Source of the DNA: Acidimicrobiia bacterium UBA6912
Lineage (GTDB): Bacteria; Actinomycetota; Acidimicrobiia; Spongiisociales; UBA5794
DNA: 15,454 bases
Direction: 5' to 3'
Assembly (NCBI GenBank): GCA_002450985.1
Contig: DKBA01000006.1
Coordinates: 34,749 to 50,202, forward strand
Below, one piece after another: positions 5,858 to 12,577 of the stretch (its first letter is position 1; every line of letters begins with the position of its first letter). A program made the translations under genes and the position numbers. The notes under the pieces were generated by a model. That model was not told the origin of the DNA, did no database searches, and was given only the letters and a program-made list of their open reading frames with translations.

Positions 5858-7537
5858 TCACCAACGGCTCGGGCCTGAGGGCCTCCGGCCCGGCGCCGAC
5901 ACCGTCACCAGCGGGCGAATCCGGATGAGCACCCGCGTACCGATCCCCTTGACGGCGAGGAGATCGTCGACACTCGTGAACGGTCCGACGATCGTTCGAT
6001 AGGCGACGATGCGAGCTGCGATTCGGCGGCCGATGCGCGGCAACGTCATCAGCTCGGCCATAGACGCAGTGTTGACGTCGATGAAGCCGCTTCTCGCCGG
6101 CTCGAGCGCAGGTTGCAGCGAAGAACCGGCCCGAGAGGCTGATCCCATCGGCGGCTCGCGGCTCGGCGCAGCGGGCTCGACCGCCACCTCGAGCGGACGG
6201 CGTCGCCACAGCGCACCGACGTCTGCGATGAGCACTGCGAGGACGAGGGTCGCGACCTCCCAACCCACAGGACCACCGAAGCCATCGGAGATGACGCCCT
6301 GAACGAGGATCATGACCAGGAGCGCTCCACCCTCGGCCTGCAACCCGGTGGCGCGTCCGATGGCGCTGCGGCGCCCCAGCCAGAGCCCCCGAGCGATGGT
6401 GAGGACGAGGGCGAGGAACGCAGCGAGGCCGATCAGCCCCATCCCCATTGCGATCTCGAGGGCGACGTTGTGGGCATGACCGGCCCAGAAGAAGTGGGTA
6501 CGGAGCAGCGTGCCCGGGATCATGTAGCCCTTGCCGAAGATCGGATTCTCCGCGAAATACTGCATCCCGATCTCGAACAACTTCGTGCGCTGCGAGAGCG
6601 ACAGGAGCTGCTCCGTTGTCTGGCCGCGGTTCACGAAGGTCGTCAGTTGAGCGGCTCCGCTGTCCGCCGTGAAGTAGATCAGCGCGAGACCGGCGACCGC
6701 GACGACGGCCAAGAACGCAAACCGCTGTGGCCGTCGTCGTGGTGTCATGAGGACCAACACGAGCAGGGCGGCCATGGTCGCCACCGTTGCGCCGCGCGAC
6801 TTCGTCAGCAGCAAGAGCCCGAGGAGCACGACGCTCAGGCCGGTGACTCCGATGCGCACCGGGGTCTGCCGGAGGAGTCGGTCGGGAAGCCCCAGATACG
6901 CGCCGAGGATGACGATGAGCGTCAGCCCGATCATCCCCGCCGTGACGATGGGGTGGATCTGGAGCCAGCCGTAGCGCCGCACGCCGAAGTCGTCTGGCGT
7001 CGAGCCGAAGCCGGGAACGATTGCGGTGGCCAGGGTGGCGAAGACGGCGAAGACCACGAACCCGCGCCGGACCACACGCCAGAACGACTCGAGGAACGAA
7101 TCATTGCCGTAGGTCTCCCACCACACCAGCACGACCAACATGGTCATGACGGCGTACTGTGCCGAACGGGTCACGGACCGCACGGAGCCGGCAGTCATGC
7201 CGGAGGACACGACCACGATGGTCGCCAGCACGAGCATGAGGACCGCCGGGCCCATCATGCCGAGCCGGTAGCGACGCTCCACCCAGCCCCGCAGGACGTG
7301 CCACAAGACCCAGGCGCCGACCGCGCCGTACACGGCGAGCTCGAGGAGCGTCTGCAGGTCGGCGCTTGCGGCGGCCGATGCGCCGGGGTCGCGAAGGCGC
7401 CACTTCGCCTCCGGAACGATCGCCAACGCCAGGAAGAGGAACGCGGCGACGCCCGGAAGGACGCGAGGCGACATCACACGAGCGATGAGGCGAGCGATCA
7501 CGAGGGTCCCCCGGGCGGAACGGTCATCGACCGGCAC
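5858..7537 (-). CDS. O-antigen ligase/Wzy-like protein fused to a ComEA-type HhH domain
   Basis: A 559-aa membrane protein. Residues 20-445 contain about ten hydrophobic segments. The O-antigen ligase (Wzy_C) signature includes TKSRGATVATM (245-255), SQRTKLFEIGMQYFAENPIF (315-334), and WAGHAHNVALEIAMGMGLIG (351-370) with His354/His356. Such proteins polymerise or ligate undecaprenyl-linked glycans on the outer face. After a Pro/Ala/Ser linker (446-484), residues 485-546 form a complete ComEA-like double helix-hairpin-helix: FIDVNTASMAELMTLPRIG, then AYRTIVGPFTSVDDLLAVKG, then IRPLVTV. These domains usually bind DNA without sequence specificity in competence proteins. Topology would put the tail on either side; the parity of the helices is unclear. 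GTG 7537 gives the longest form, with GTG 7501 (GGGGA upstream) and ATG 7474 as alternatives. It lies 75 b downstream of the Wzz/kinase gene on the same strand. The two halves are in one uninterrupted frame, with no sign of a frameshift artefact. Confidence 0.9.
   Translation of the reverse strand: MPVDDRSARGTLVIARLIARVMSPRVLPGVAAFLFLALAIVPEAKWRLRDPGASAAASADLQTLLELAVYGAVGAWVLWHVLRGWVERRYRLGMMGPAVLMLVLATIVVVSSGMTAGSVRSVTRSAQYAVMTMLVVLVWWETYGNDSFLESFWRVVRRGFVVFAVFATLATAIVPGFGSTPDDFGVRRYGWLQIHPIVTAGMIGLTLIVILGAYLGLPDRLLRQTPVRIGVTGLSVVLLGLLLLTKSRGATVATMAALLVLVLMTPRRRPQRFAFLAVVAVAGLALIYFTADSGAAQLTTFVNRGQTTEQLLSLSQRTKLFEIGMQYFAENPIFGKGYMIPGTLLRTHFFWAGHAHNVALEIAMGMGLIGLAAFLALVLTIARGLWLGRRSAIGRATGLQAEGGALLVMILVQGVISDGFGGPVGWEVATLVLAVLIADVGALWRRRPLEVAVEPAAPSREPPMGSASRAGSSLQPALEPARSGFIDVNTASMAELMTLPRIGRRIAARIVAYRTIVGPFTSVDDLLAVKGIGTRVLIRIRPLVTVSAPGRRPSGPSRW
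5900..6085 (-). other. ComEA-type helix-hairpin-helix domain within the ligase gene
   Basis: This segment encodes residues 485-546 of the ligase-like protein. Two HhH hairpins are recognisable by LPRIGRRIAARIVAYR and VKGIGTRVLIRIRP, joined by the GPFTSVDDL connector typical of ComEA. Both Gly-Ile-Gly/Arg-Ile-Gly hairpin turns are intact, so the DNA-contacting loops look functional. Confidence 0.85.
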
Positions 7538-7560
7538 CCCGGCGCGGCACCCTGTGGCCT

Positions 7561-7588
7561 CGTTGCGTCGTCACCGGCACGAGCAACG
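7561..7588. other. Intercistronic 10-bp stem-loop between kinase-like and ligase genes
   Basis: CGTTGC-g-TCGT, loop caccggc, ACGA-GCAACG: ten base pairs with one bulged G, 25 b downstream of the kinase-like stop on the - strand. There is no T-run after it, so it is more likely an mRNA-stability or partial-attenuation element than a full intrinsic terminator. Confidence 0.5.
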
Positions 7589-7612
7589 CAGCCGCATACG
7601 GACGCGCCCCTG

Positions 7613-9478
7613 TCACGTCTCGTCGGTGCGTTGGGGCTGCAGCGACACGGTGTTCCTACCATCGTCTGCCACCTCGCTCCACTTCGAGACCGGAGGCTCG
7701 CCCTGGAGCGCGGCCCGGTGGGCCCGCAGGGAACCCGCGACGGCCGCATCTTCACGGAGCGGGGCCTTCGTGTACACATACCCGGCGAGCTCGGTACCGC
7801 TCAGATCGAGCCGGCTCTTCTCGTCCTCGACCTCTGCCACCCGCCCGCCGTGGCCGACCACGACGATGGACACGCCGACCAGCCGTGCGATCGTGCTGGC
7901 GTAGGCGATGTGGAGGAGCGGCGGGACGTCGACGACGACGAGATCGTATCGCCCTTCGGCCGCCAGAAGGAGCATCGGGAGGCGGTCGCTCGCAAAGCGA
8001 CCCGGGTCGACGCCGCCGGCGGAGGGGAAGCCGACGAGGTGGACGACACCCGAATGGGCACCCTCGATCACTGCCGCGTCGATGGCGTTGCCTGACGCCA
8101 GCTCGAGCGCGACGCGGTCGGCGATCGAGCCGAGCAGCAGGTTCGAGATCCCCTGGTCGGCGACGTCTGCATCGATGAGGAGCACCCGCAGCCCGTCGTT
8201 CGCCGCGGCGAGGGCGGTGTTGGCCGCGACGACGGTCTTCCCGTCTCCCGCAGACGCCGAAACGATCGCGATCTTGGGCGTCTCGGCGTTGCGGCTACCC
8301 GCCACGACTCCGTCGGGATGGTGCGCAGGGCTCTCGTAGCGGAGCCTGATGGCGGCGAGCGCGAAGCGGAATCCCTCGGCGGCGGCCGAGCCCGGTGCGT
8401 CCCGTATCGGCAGGTCGGAGGTGAGGCGCTCCTCCCGGAAGTTCGGAACCGAGGCGAGGAGCGGCGCGTTGAGCACGAGCGCGGGCTGCGCCGGGGCGGA
8501 GAAGGTGCGGCGCCGCAGCGCCATGAAGTAGGCGGCGGCCGCACCCAGCGCAGCACCGACGACGAAGCCGAGCGCCGTGTTGCGCAGCGGGCTCGTCGAT
8601 GCGGGCGGCGTGGCACTCGCTGCCGGTGAGGACAACAGCACGCCGCTCCCGAGCAACTCGGAATCGATGGCGATCTCGTCGCGCCGCTCTGTCAGGCGGG
8701 CGAGGCGGGCGGAGAGGTTCTCCCGCTCCTGGCGCAACAGGTCGATCTGATCCTGGTCGGGCACGATCGACACGGCGAGTTCGAGGGCATCGATCTCGCC
8801 GCGGAGAGCCTCGATGTCGTCGAGAGAGGCCGACTGTGACTCACTGAGCACGATGAGCTCCTGCAACGCACCATCGAGCCGAGCCTGGAGCGCGACCCGC
8901 GTGTCGGTCTCCGAGAGTGCGTCGATCTCCTCCTGGATCTCCGTCAGCCGCCCATCGGTGGTCCCGAGGAACGCATCGAGCTGATCGAGTGACGATTGGT
9001 AGTTGCTGCGCGCCTCGGATCGGCGCACATCCTGGTACGCCTGGGCGATCGCGTTGGCCCCGGCCATCGCCGCCGCTTCCGAGTCGCCTCGGAAGGCGAT
9101 CTCGATGACCTCACTCGAGCCCGTTGTGGCGATGACGTCGGACGAGAGCAGCACGTCTTCCGGTGACATCGTCACCCCCTCGGCGTCGAGCAGCTCTGCG
9201 GCCCGCTCGGCAACAGGGGTGGAGCGCAAGATCGCCACCTGGTTGGCAACGTAGCGGCCCTGCGGCTGCGCCGTACGGTCGAAGAGCGCAGACGCTCTGG
9301 GATCCTCGACCACGAGCACGGCCGAGGCGGACCACGTGTCGTCCGACTGTTCGAGGAGATACACCGAGACGAAACCGAGGGCGGTGAACGCAAAGACGAA
9401 CAGGAGGAACACCCACCGGTATCGCCAGATGGAGCGCACGATGCCCGGTTCGAATTGGGCCATGTCGAGATTGTTCAT
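7613..9478 (-). CDS. Wzz/Wzc-like chain-length regulator with BY-kinase/ParA-type ATPase domain
   Basis: A 621-aa inner-membrane protein controlling polysaccharide chain length and export. Residues 21-41 are TM1. A periplasmic-type Wzz domain follows (45-150), then long coiled coils (about 150-275, Leu/Glu/Asp/Arg-rich), TM2 (about 299-320) and a cytoplasmic P-loop domain (365-580). The Walker A is SASAGDGKT (407-415), the Walker A' is LLIDAD (433-438) and the Walker B is DLVVVDVPP (512-520). Typical BY-kinases continue after the A' with an Arg-Arg-Pro motif and end in a Tyr cluster. Here the A' continues VADQG and the C-terminus (581-621) has no tyrosine, so autophosphorylation as in Wzc/CapB is doubtful. 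Start ATG 9478 has AAGGGGGGG 8 nt upstream (9487-9495); a longer GC-rich extension to 9523 is less likely. It probably forms an operon with the ligase gene. Confidence 0.9.
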   Translation of the reverse strand: MNNLDMAQFEPGIVRSIWRYRWVFLLFVFAFTALGFVSVYLLEQSDDTWSASAVLVVEDPRASALFDRTAQPQGRYVANQVAILRSTPVAERAAELLDAEGVTMSPEDVLLSSDVIATTGSSEVIEIAFRGDSEAAAMAGANAIAQAYQDVRRSEARSNYQSSLDQLDAFLGTTDGRLTEIQEEIDALSETDTRVALQARLDGALQELIVLSESQSASLDDIEALRGEIDALELAVSIVPDQDQIDLLRQERENLSARLARLTERRDEIAIDSELLGSGVLLSSPAASATPPASTSPLRNTALGFVVGAALGAAAAYFMALRRRTFSAPAQPALVLNAPLLASVPNFREERLTSDLPIRDAPGSAAAEGFRFALAAIRLRYESPAHHPDGVVAGSRNAETPKIAIVSASAGDGKTVVAANTALAAANDGLRVLLIDADVADQGISNLLLGSIADRVALELASGNAIDAAVIEGAHSGVVHLVGFPSAGGVDPGRFASDRLPMLLLAAEGRYDLVVVDVPPLLHIAYASTIARLVGVSIVVVGHGGRVAEVEDEKSRLDLSGTELAGYVYTKAPLREDAAVAGSLRAHRAALQGEPPVSKWSEVADDGRNTVSLQPQRTDET

Positions 9479-9544
9479 CTGACGGACCCCCCCTTCGCTC
9501 GATGAGCCTGGCCCCCTCTGCACATCGGCCCGGCTGAGCGGGGA

Positions 9545-9550
9545 AGTATA
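9545..9550 (-). promoter_or_regulatory. Candidate -10 box of the Wzz/kinase-like gene
   Basis: TATACT on the - strand, an almost perfect -10, predicts a transcript beginning near 9538 with a leader of about 60 nt before ATG 9478. No -35 at 16-18 b is convincing; a TTGTGC lies only 13 b upstream. Confidence 0.45.
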
Positions 9551-9559
9551 CCGGCCCGC

Positions 9560-9574
9560 CGGGGCACAACCCCG
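9560..9574 (-). terminator. Weak hairpin downstream of the pentapeptide/OmpA lipoprotein gene
   Basis: CGGGG-cacaa-CCCCG forms a 5-bp GC stem about 45 b past the lipoprotein stop, just ahead of the next -10 box. A second weak stem CCGTT/AACGG (9591-9611) lies closer to the stop. There is no T-run, so termination is only a suggestion. Confidence 0.25.
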
Positions 9575-9617
9575 CTCCCGACCTCACCGCCCGTTGTGTG
9601 TCCCCGAACGGCGCCGC

Positions 9618-11066
9618 TCAACGGCTGCGTACGACGATCTCCACCCGGCGGTTGAGGGCGCGGCCGTCCGGGTTGTCGCTGCCGTCTGGGTTCGTGTTGG
9701 GAGCTACCGGCTGACGCTCCCCGAACCCGACGGCGACGATGGTGAGCCCATCGAGCGACGGGTCCGCCTGGAGCACGGCGGCGACGTTGTCGGCCCGGCG
9801 CTGCGAGAGCTCGAGGTTGTAGGCCGCATCCCCGATGGCGTCGGCAAAGCCGAGCACCTGGATCTCGACCCCCGGTTCGAACCGCTCCGCGATCGAGGTC
9901 ACCACCTCGGCGAGGGTGGCGGCGGCGTCGGCCGTCAATGCATCGCTGTCGAACTCGAACAGCACGTCGTTGGTGATGGTGTACGTGGTGAGGCCGTTAC
10001 CTTGGCGCACGGTGATATCGGCGTCGCGGATCTCGTCGAAGTCGACCTCGGGCAGATCGAGCGCCGTCCGGCTGCCGAGACAGGTCCCGCCCGCCGCGTC
10101 GCTGTTGACCCCATTGGGGCAGGTGGTGTTCGACCAGCGCACGTCATCGAACTCCGCGCTCGTGATGTCGGCCCCGATGAGGTTGGCGCTGCGGAAGCGC
10201 ACGCGCCGCAGCTGCGTCCCGGCGAAGCTGGCGCCGACCAGGGTGGTGCCGTCGAAAACGGCCTCGTCGAGGGTGGCGCCGTCGAAAACCGCGGCGGAGG
10301 CGTCCACCCGGGTGAAGTCGCCGCCGGTCACGACGGCTCCGTCGAACCGGGCGCAGCGCAGGTCCTGTCGCGAGTAGTCCGTGGCGCCGATCCGTTCGCC
10401 CGTGAAGTCGGGACCGGAGTCGGGGGCGCACAGCGGCTTGATCTCGATGGGGGCGACCGCGGCGGCGACGTCGGTGGCGTCCACCTCGACCGGCAACGGG
10501 GTCAGGTGATCGGCGCAGCTCCCGCCCGCGTCATCCGAGGACACCCCATCGGGACACGTCGTCTGTGCCCACCGGACATTGCCGAGCGTCGCCGTGGTCA
10601 GATCGGCGCCCGAGAGATCGGCGCCGGCGAACCGCACCTGGTCGAGCGTTGCGCCGGAGAGATCGGCGCCGATCAGCGTGGTGCGGTCGAACCGGGACTC
10701 GGTGATCGTCGCGTTGCGGAAGCTGGCTCCCGTGGCGTCTGCGGCCGTGAAGGAACCCCCCGTGATCTCGCCGTCGTCGAAGGTGGCGCAGCGCAGCGTC
10801 TCCTCGTCGAAATCCGGGGCGTTCTGAACGAGGCCCGAGAAGTCCGGCCCGGTCCCGGGGGCGCACGTGATCACCACTGCCGGAAGATCGATGGCTGCAG
10901 TCGTGGTAGTGGTCGTTGCCGGCGCCGGCGGGAGCGTTGTGGTCGACGGCGGAGGCTCCGCGGCAAGGGTGCTGGTCGTGCTCGGTGCGGTGTCGTCGCT
11001 CGATGAGCAGGCGGCGACGAGCAGCAGGATGGCACCGGCCACGACTCCGATTCGGAATGGGCGCAT
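9618..11066 (-). CDS. Lipoprotein with duplicated pentapeptide/4-Cys modules and OmpA-type C-terminal domain
   Basis: From ATG 11066 it is 482 aa. The signal peptide ends in LLLVAAC, with lipidated Cys20, followed by a Ser/Thr/Pro linker (21-60). Two modules follow (about 61-190 and 206-335), each made of pentapeptide-like A(D/N)LxG repeats such as LIGADLSGATLDQVRFAGAD. Cysteines are at 68, 93, 171 and 184 in the first module and 213, 238, 316 and 329 in the second: every one shifted by exactly 145 residues. Each module ends with a TTCPxGVxSDxAGGxC motif. Residues 360-480 form an OmpA_C domain (VLFEFDSDALT, LGFADAIGD, LSQRRADNV, NRRVEIV) of the type that binds peptidoglycan. The longer in-frame start at 11171 is rejected because ATG 11066 begins a textbook signal peptide. 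It is likely a cell-wall-anchored surface lipoprotein; the partner of the repeats is unknown. Confidence 0.92.
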   Translation of the reverse strand: MRPFRIGVVAGAILLLVAACSSSDDTAPSTTSTLAAEPPPSTTTLPPAPATTTTTTAAIDLPAVVITCAPGTGPDFSGLVQNAPDFDEETLRCATFDDGEITGGSFTAADATGASFRNATITESRFDRTTLIGADLSGATLDQVRFAGADLSGADLTTATLGNVRWAQTTCPDGVSSDDAGGSCADHLTPLPVEVDATDVAAAVAPIEIKPLCAPDSGPDFTGERIGATDYSRQDLRCARFDGAVVTGGDFTRVDASAAVFDGATLDEAVFDGTTLVGASFAGTQLRRVRFRSANLIGADITSAEFDDVRWSNTTCPNGVNSDAAGGTCLGSRTALDLPEVDFDEIRDADITVRQGNGLTTYTITNDVLFEFDSDALTADAAATLAEVVTSIAERFEPGVEIQVLGFADAIGDAAYNLELSQRRADNVAAVLQADPSLDGLTIVAVGFGERQPVAPNTNPDGSDNPDGRALNRRVEIVVRSR

Positions 11067-11072
11067 CGCATC

Positions 11073-11100
11073 ACAGTAGGAGACCCACGGCACAGGGCAA
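11073..11100 (-). promoter_or_regulatory. Leaderless promoter of the OmpA-like lipoprotein gene
   Basis: On the - strand TTGCCC (11095-11100) and TACTGT (11073-11078) are 16 b apart. Only 6 b separate the -10 from ATG 11066, so transcription should start at or next to the start codon. No Shine-Dalgarno is present, which fits a leaderless mRNA. Confidence 0.55.
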
Positions 11101-11127
11101 TCCGGCGATCGACCCAGGGACGCCGAG

Positions 11128-12456
11128 TCACGCCGCCTCGGGTGCGGGAGCGGCGTCCCAGTCGGGAACATCCGTCTCGAGGTGGCGCACCGGGCGATAT
11201 GCCATCGCCGTGGCCGTCACCGCCACGGTGGCCGCTCCCAACACCATGATCATCAGCGCCGCCCCACGGCCGGGGCCGACCCCGATGACGGACCCGATCG
11301 AGCCGGCGAGCGCCCCTCCCTCCGCCATCGCCGGGGCGAAGACGTTGTCGATGAGGGGGCCGACGGCGAGGATCGCCAGAGGCCCGGTTGCCTGGGCGAG
11401 CAGGCGCCGGACCGCAAACACTCGCCCTTGGACGTCCGGTTCCACCTTTGCCTGCCAGATCGCCTGGCTCGAGCCGTTGGCGATCGGAACGAGCATGAAC
11501 CCGACCAGACCGGCACTCGCGACGAGGGCCAGCGACGGCCGCAGCGAGAGGACCACCAGGGCGACACCGAGACCGGCAGATCCGAGATACACGCCGTAGA
11601 CGCGGGGCTGCGGTCCGCCCCACGCGCTCATGATGAGGCTGCCGAGCACCATGCCGACGGCGGCGATGGAGACGACGACGCCCGCCCCCGCCTCCGACGC
11701 AAAGCCGAGCACGAGGGGGAAGAACGCAACCCCGACGGCGCCCAGCGTGAGGTTCAGGGCGGCGAAGTACCAGAGCAGCGCCAGCAGGCCGTGCCGCCTC
11801 CTGAGGTACGAGAAGCCGAATCTGGTCTCTGCCCACAGCGAACCCCGGGCGGCGGCACCTTGACGCGACGTCTCGGGGCGGGGAAACCGCACGACGAGGA
11901 GCGTGGCGACGGCGACGACGAACGTCACGACGTCGATCGCAACGACCGCTCCCAGACCGGCGAGGGCGAGCACGGCCCCGGCGACTGCCGGGGCGATGAC
12001 CTGGCCGACGGCTTCAGCCAGCTGCACCAGGCCGGAGGCCCGACCGTACTGGGCCTTCGGGACGAGCAGCGTCGTCGCGGCGCTGTACGCCGGCCATTGG
12101 AACGCCTGGAACAGCGACGCCATCCCCAGGAGGGGATAGAGATGCCACACCTCGAGGCGGTCGGTGAGCAGCAACGCGGCGATGACCAGCGTGCTCGCCC
12201 CCGCACCCGCATCGGAGAGGATCATGGCGATGCGGCGATCCCAGCGATCCACCAGCGCCCCGGCGACGGGCGTCATCACGAGCTGGGGTACCTGCGACGC
12301 CAGGAGGATCAGCGACAGCTGGGTGGCAGATCCGGTCTCGAGGTACACGAAGATCGCGAGGGCAAAGCCCGTGAGGTTGGTGCCGATCAACGAGACGAGC
12401 TGGCCCGCCCACACGACCAGGAACGTCCGCATGTCCTGCAAGCGAGCATCGGTCAC
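11128..12456 (-). CDS. MFS transporter, MFS_3 (drug/siderophore efflux type)
   Basis: A 442-aa, 12-helix permease of the major facilitator superfamily that would export a small molecule by proton antiport. The N-terminus has RTFLVVWAGQLVSLIGTNLT, then a loop-2 motif A (GALVDRWDRRIAM) with the conserved Asp and Arg residues. ASLFQAFQWPAYSA and APAVAGAVLALAGL are typical of the MFS_3/enterobactin-exporter-like branch. The second half repeats the fold, with FMLVPIANGSSQAIWQAKV and VQGRVFAVRRLLAQ, again family hallmarks. Two adjacent GTG codons could start translation. AAGGAGG (12463-12469) is 6 nt from GTG 12456 and only 3 nt from GTG 12459, so I use 12456. The substrate is unknown. The upstream region carries repeats that look like regulator sites, although no regulator gene lies in the window. 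Confidence 0.92.
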   Translation of the reverse strand: MTDARLQDMRTFLVVWAGQLVSLIGTNLTGFALAIFVYLETGSATQLSLILLASQVPQLVMTPVAGALVDRWDRRIAMILSDAGAGASTLVIAALLLTDRLEVWHLYPLLGMASLFQAFQWPAYSAATTLLVPKAQYGRASGLVQLAEAVGQVIAPAVAGAVLALAGLGAVVAIDVVTFVVAVATLLVVRFPRPETSRQGAAARGSLWAETRFGFSYLRRRHGLLALLWYFAALNLTLGAVGVAFFPLVLGFASEAGAGVVVSIAAVGMVLGSLIMSAWGGPQPRVYGVYLGSAGLGVALVVLSLRPSLALVASAGLVGFMLVPIANGSSQAIWQAKVEPDVQGRVFAVRRLLAQATGPLAILAVGPLIDNVFAPAMAEGGALAGSIGSVIGVGPGRGAALMIMVLGAATVAVTATAMAYRPVRHLETDVPDWDAAPAPEAA

Positions 12457-12462
12457 CACGCA

Positions 12463-12469
12463 CCTCCTT
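12463..12469 (-). promoter_or_regulatory. Strong Shine-Dalgarno of the MFS gene
   Basis: AAGGAGG on the - strand is among the best ribosome-binding sites in the window. It decides between the twin GTG codons in favour of 12456 (6-nt spacer). Confidence 0.7.
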
Positions 12470-12475
12470 CCAACG

Positions 12476-12520
12476 GATTATTGTCGATTATTCCCGACTT
12501 GTCGACCGATTCCGACTTGT
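12476..12520 (-). promoter_or_regulatory. Repeat-rich candidate operator/promoter of the MFS gene
   Basis: In an AT-richer patch, GATTATT occurs at 12476-12482 and 12486-12492 (10-b period) and CCGACTTGT at 12494-12502 and 12512-12520 (18-b period), with a GTCGAC palindrome between the latter (12501-12506). On the - strand the first pair yields two AATAAT -10-like boxes close to the ribosome-binding site. The arrangement fits a promoter overlapped by binding sites for a repressor encoded elsewhere. Confidence 0.4.
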
Positions 12521-12564
12521 GACCTCCCCCGGTGCAGCGATGCCGTCTCGTGCCGCAGCCCCGG

Positions 12565-12570
12565 TAGTGT
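12565..12570 (+). promoter_or_regulatory. Leaderless -10 box of the AMIN-like/Gmad2 lipoprotein gene
   Basis: TAGTGT ends 7 b before ATG 12578, the distance expected from a -10 to +1. There is no Shine-Dalgarno in between, so the mRNA is probably leaderless. A clear -35 is not visible. Confidence 0.5.
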
Positions 12571-12577
12571 CGACTAC

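Noticed and set aside
6470..8095. Long + strand open frame of 541 codons
   Set aside because: It lies antisense to the ligase and kinase-like genes, both with clear family motifs. Its product is His/Asp/Arg/Gly-rich with no recognisable domain, the typical mirror frame of high-GC coding DNA.
9594..11006. + strand open frame of 470 codons
   Set aside because: Antisense mirror of the repeat-rich lipoprotein; its apparent regularity (GAGE/GADQ-like units) reflects the pentapeptide repeat on the other strand.
11182..12522. + strand open frame of 446 codons
   Set aside because: Antisense to the MFS transporter, with extreme His/Asp/Arg/Gly content.
12164..12577. Upstream extension of the AMIN-like/Gmad2 lipoprotein frame
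   Set aside because: It would run antisense through the MFS gene and bury the signal peptide. ATG 12578 starts a proper lipoprotein signal and has a -10 box right before it.
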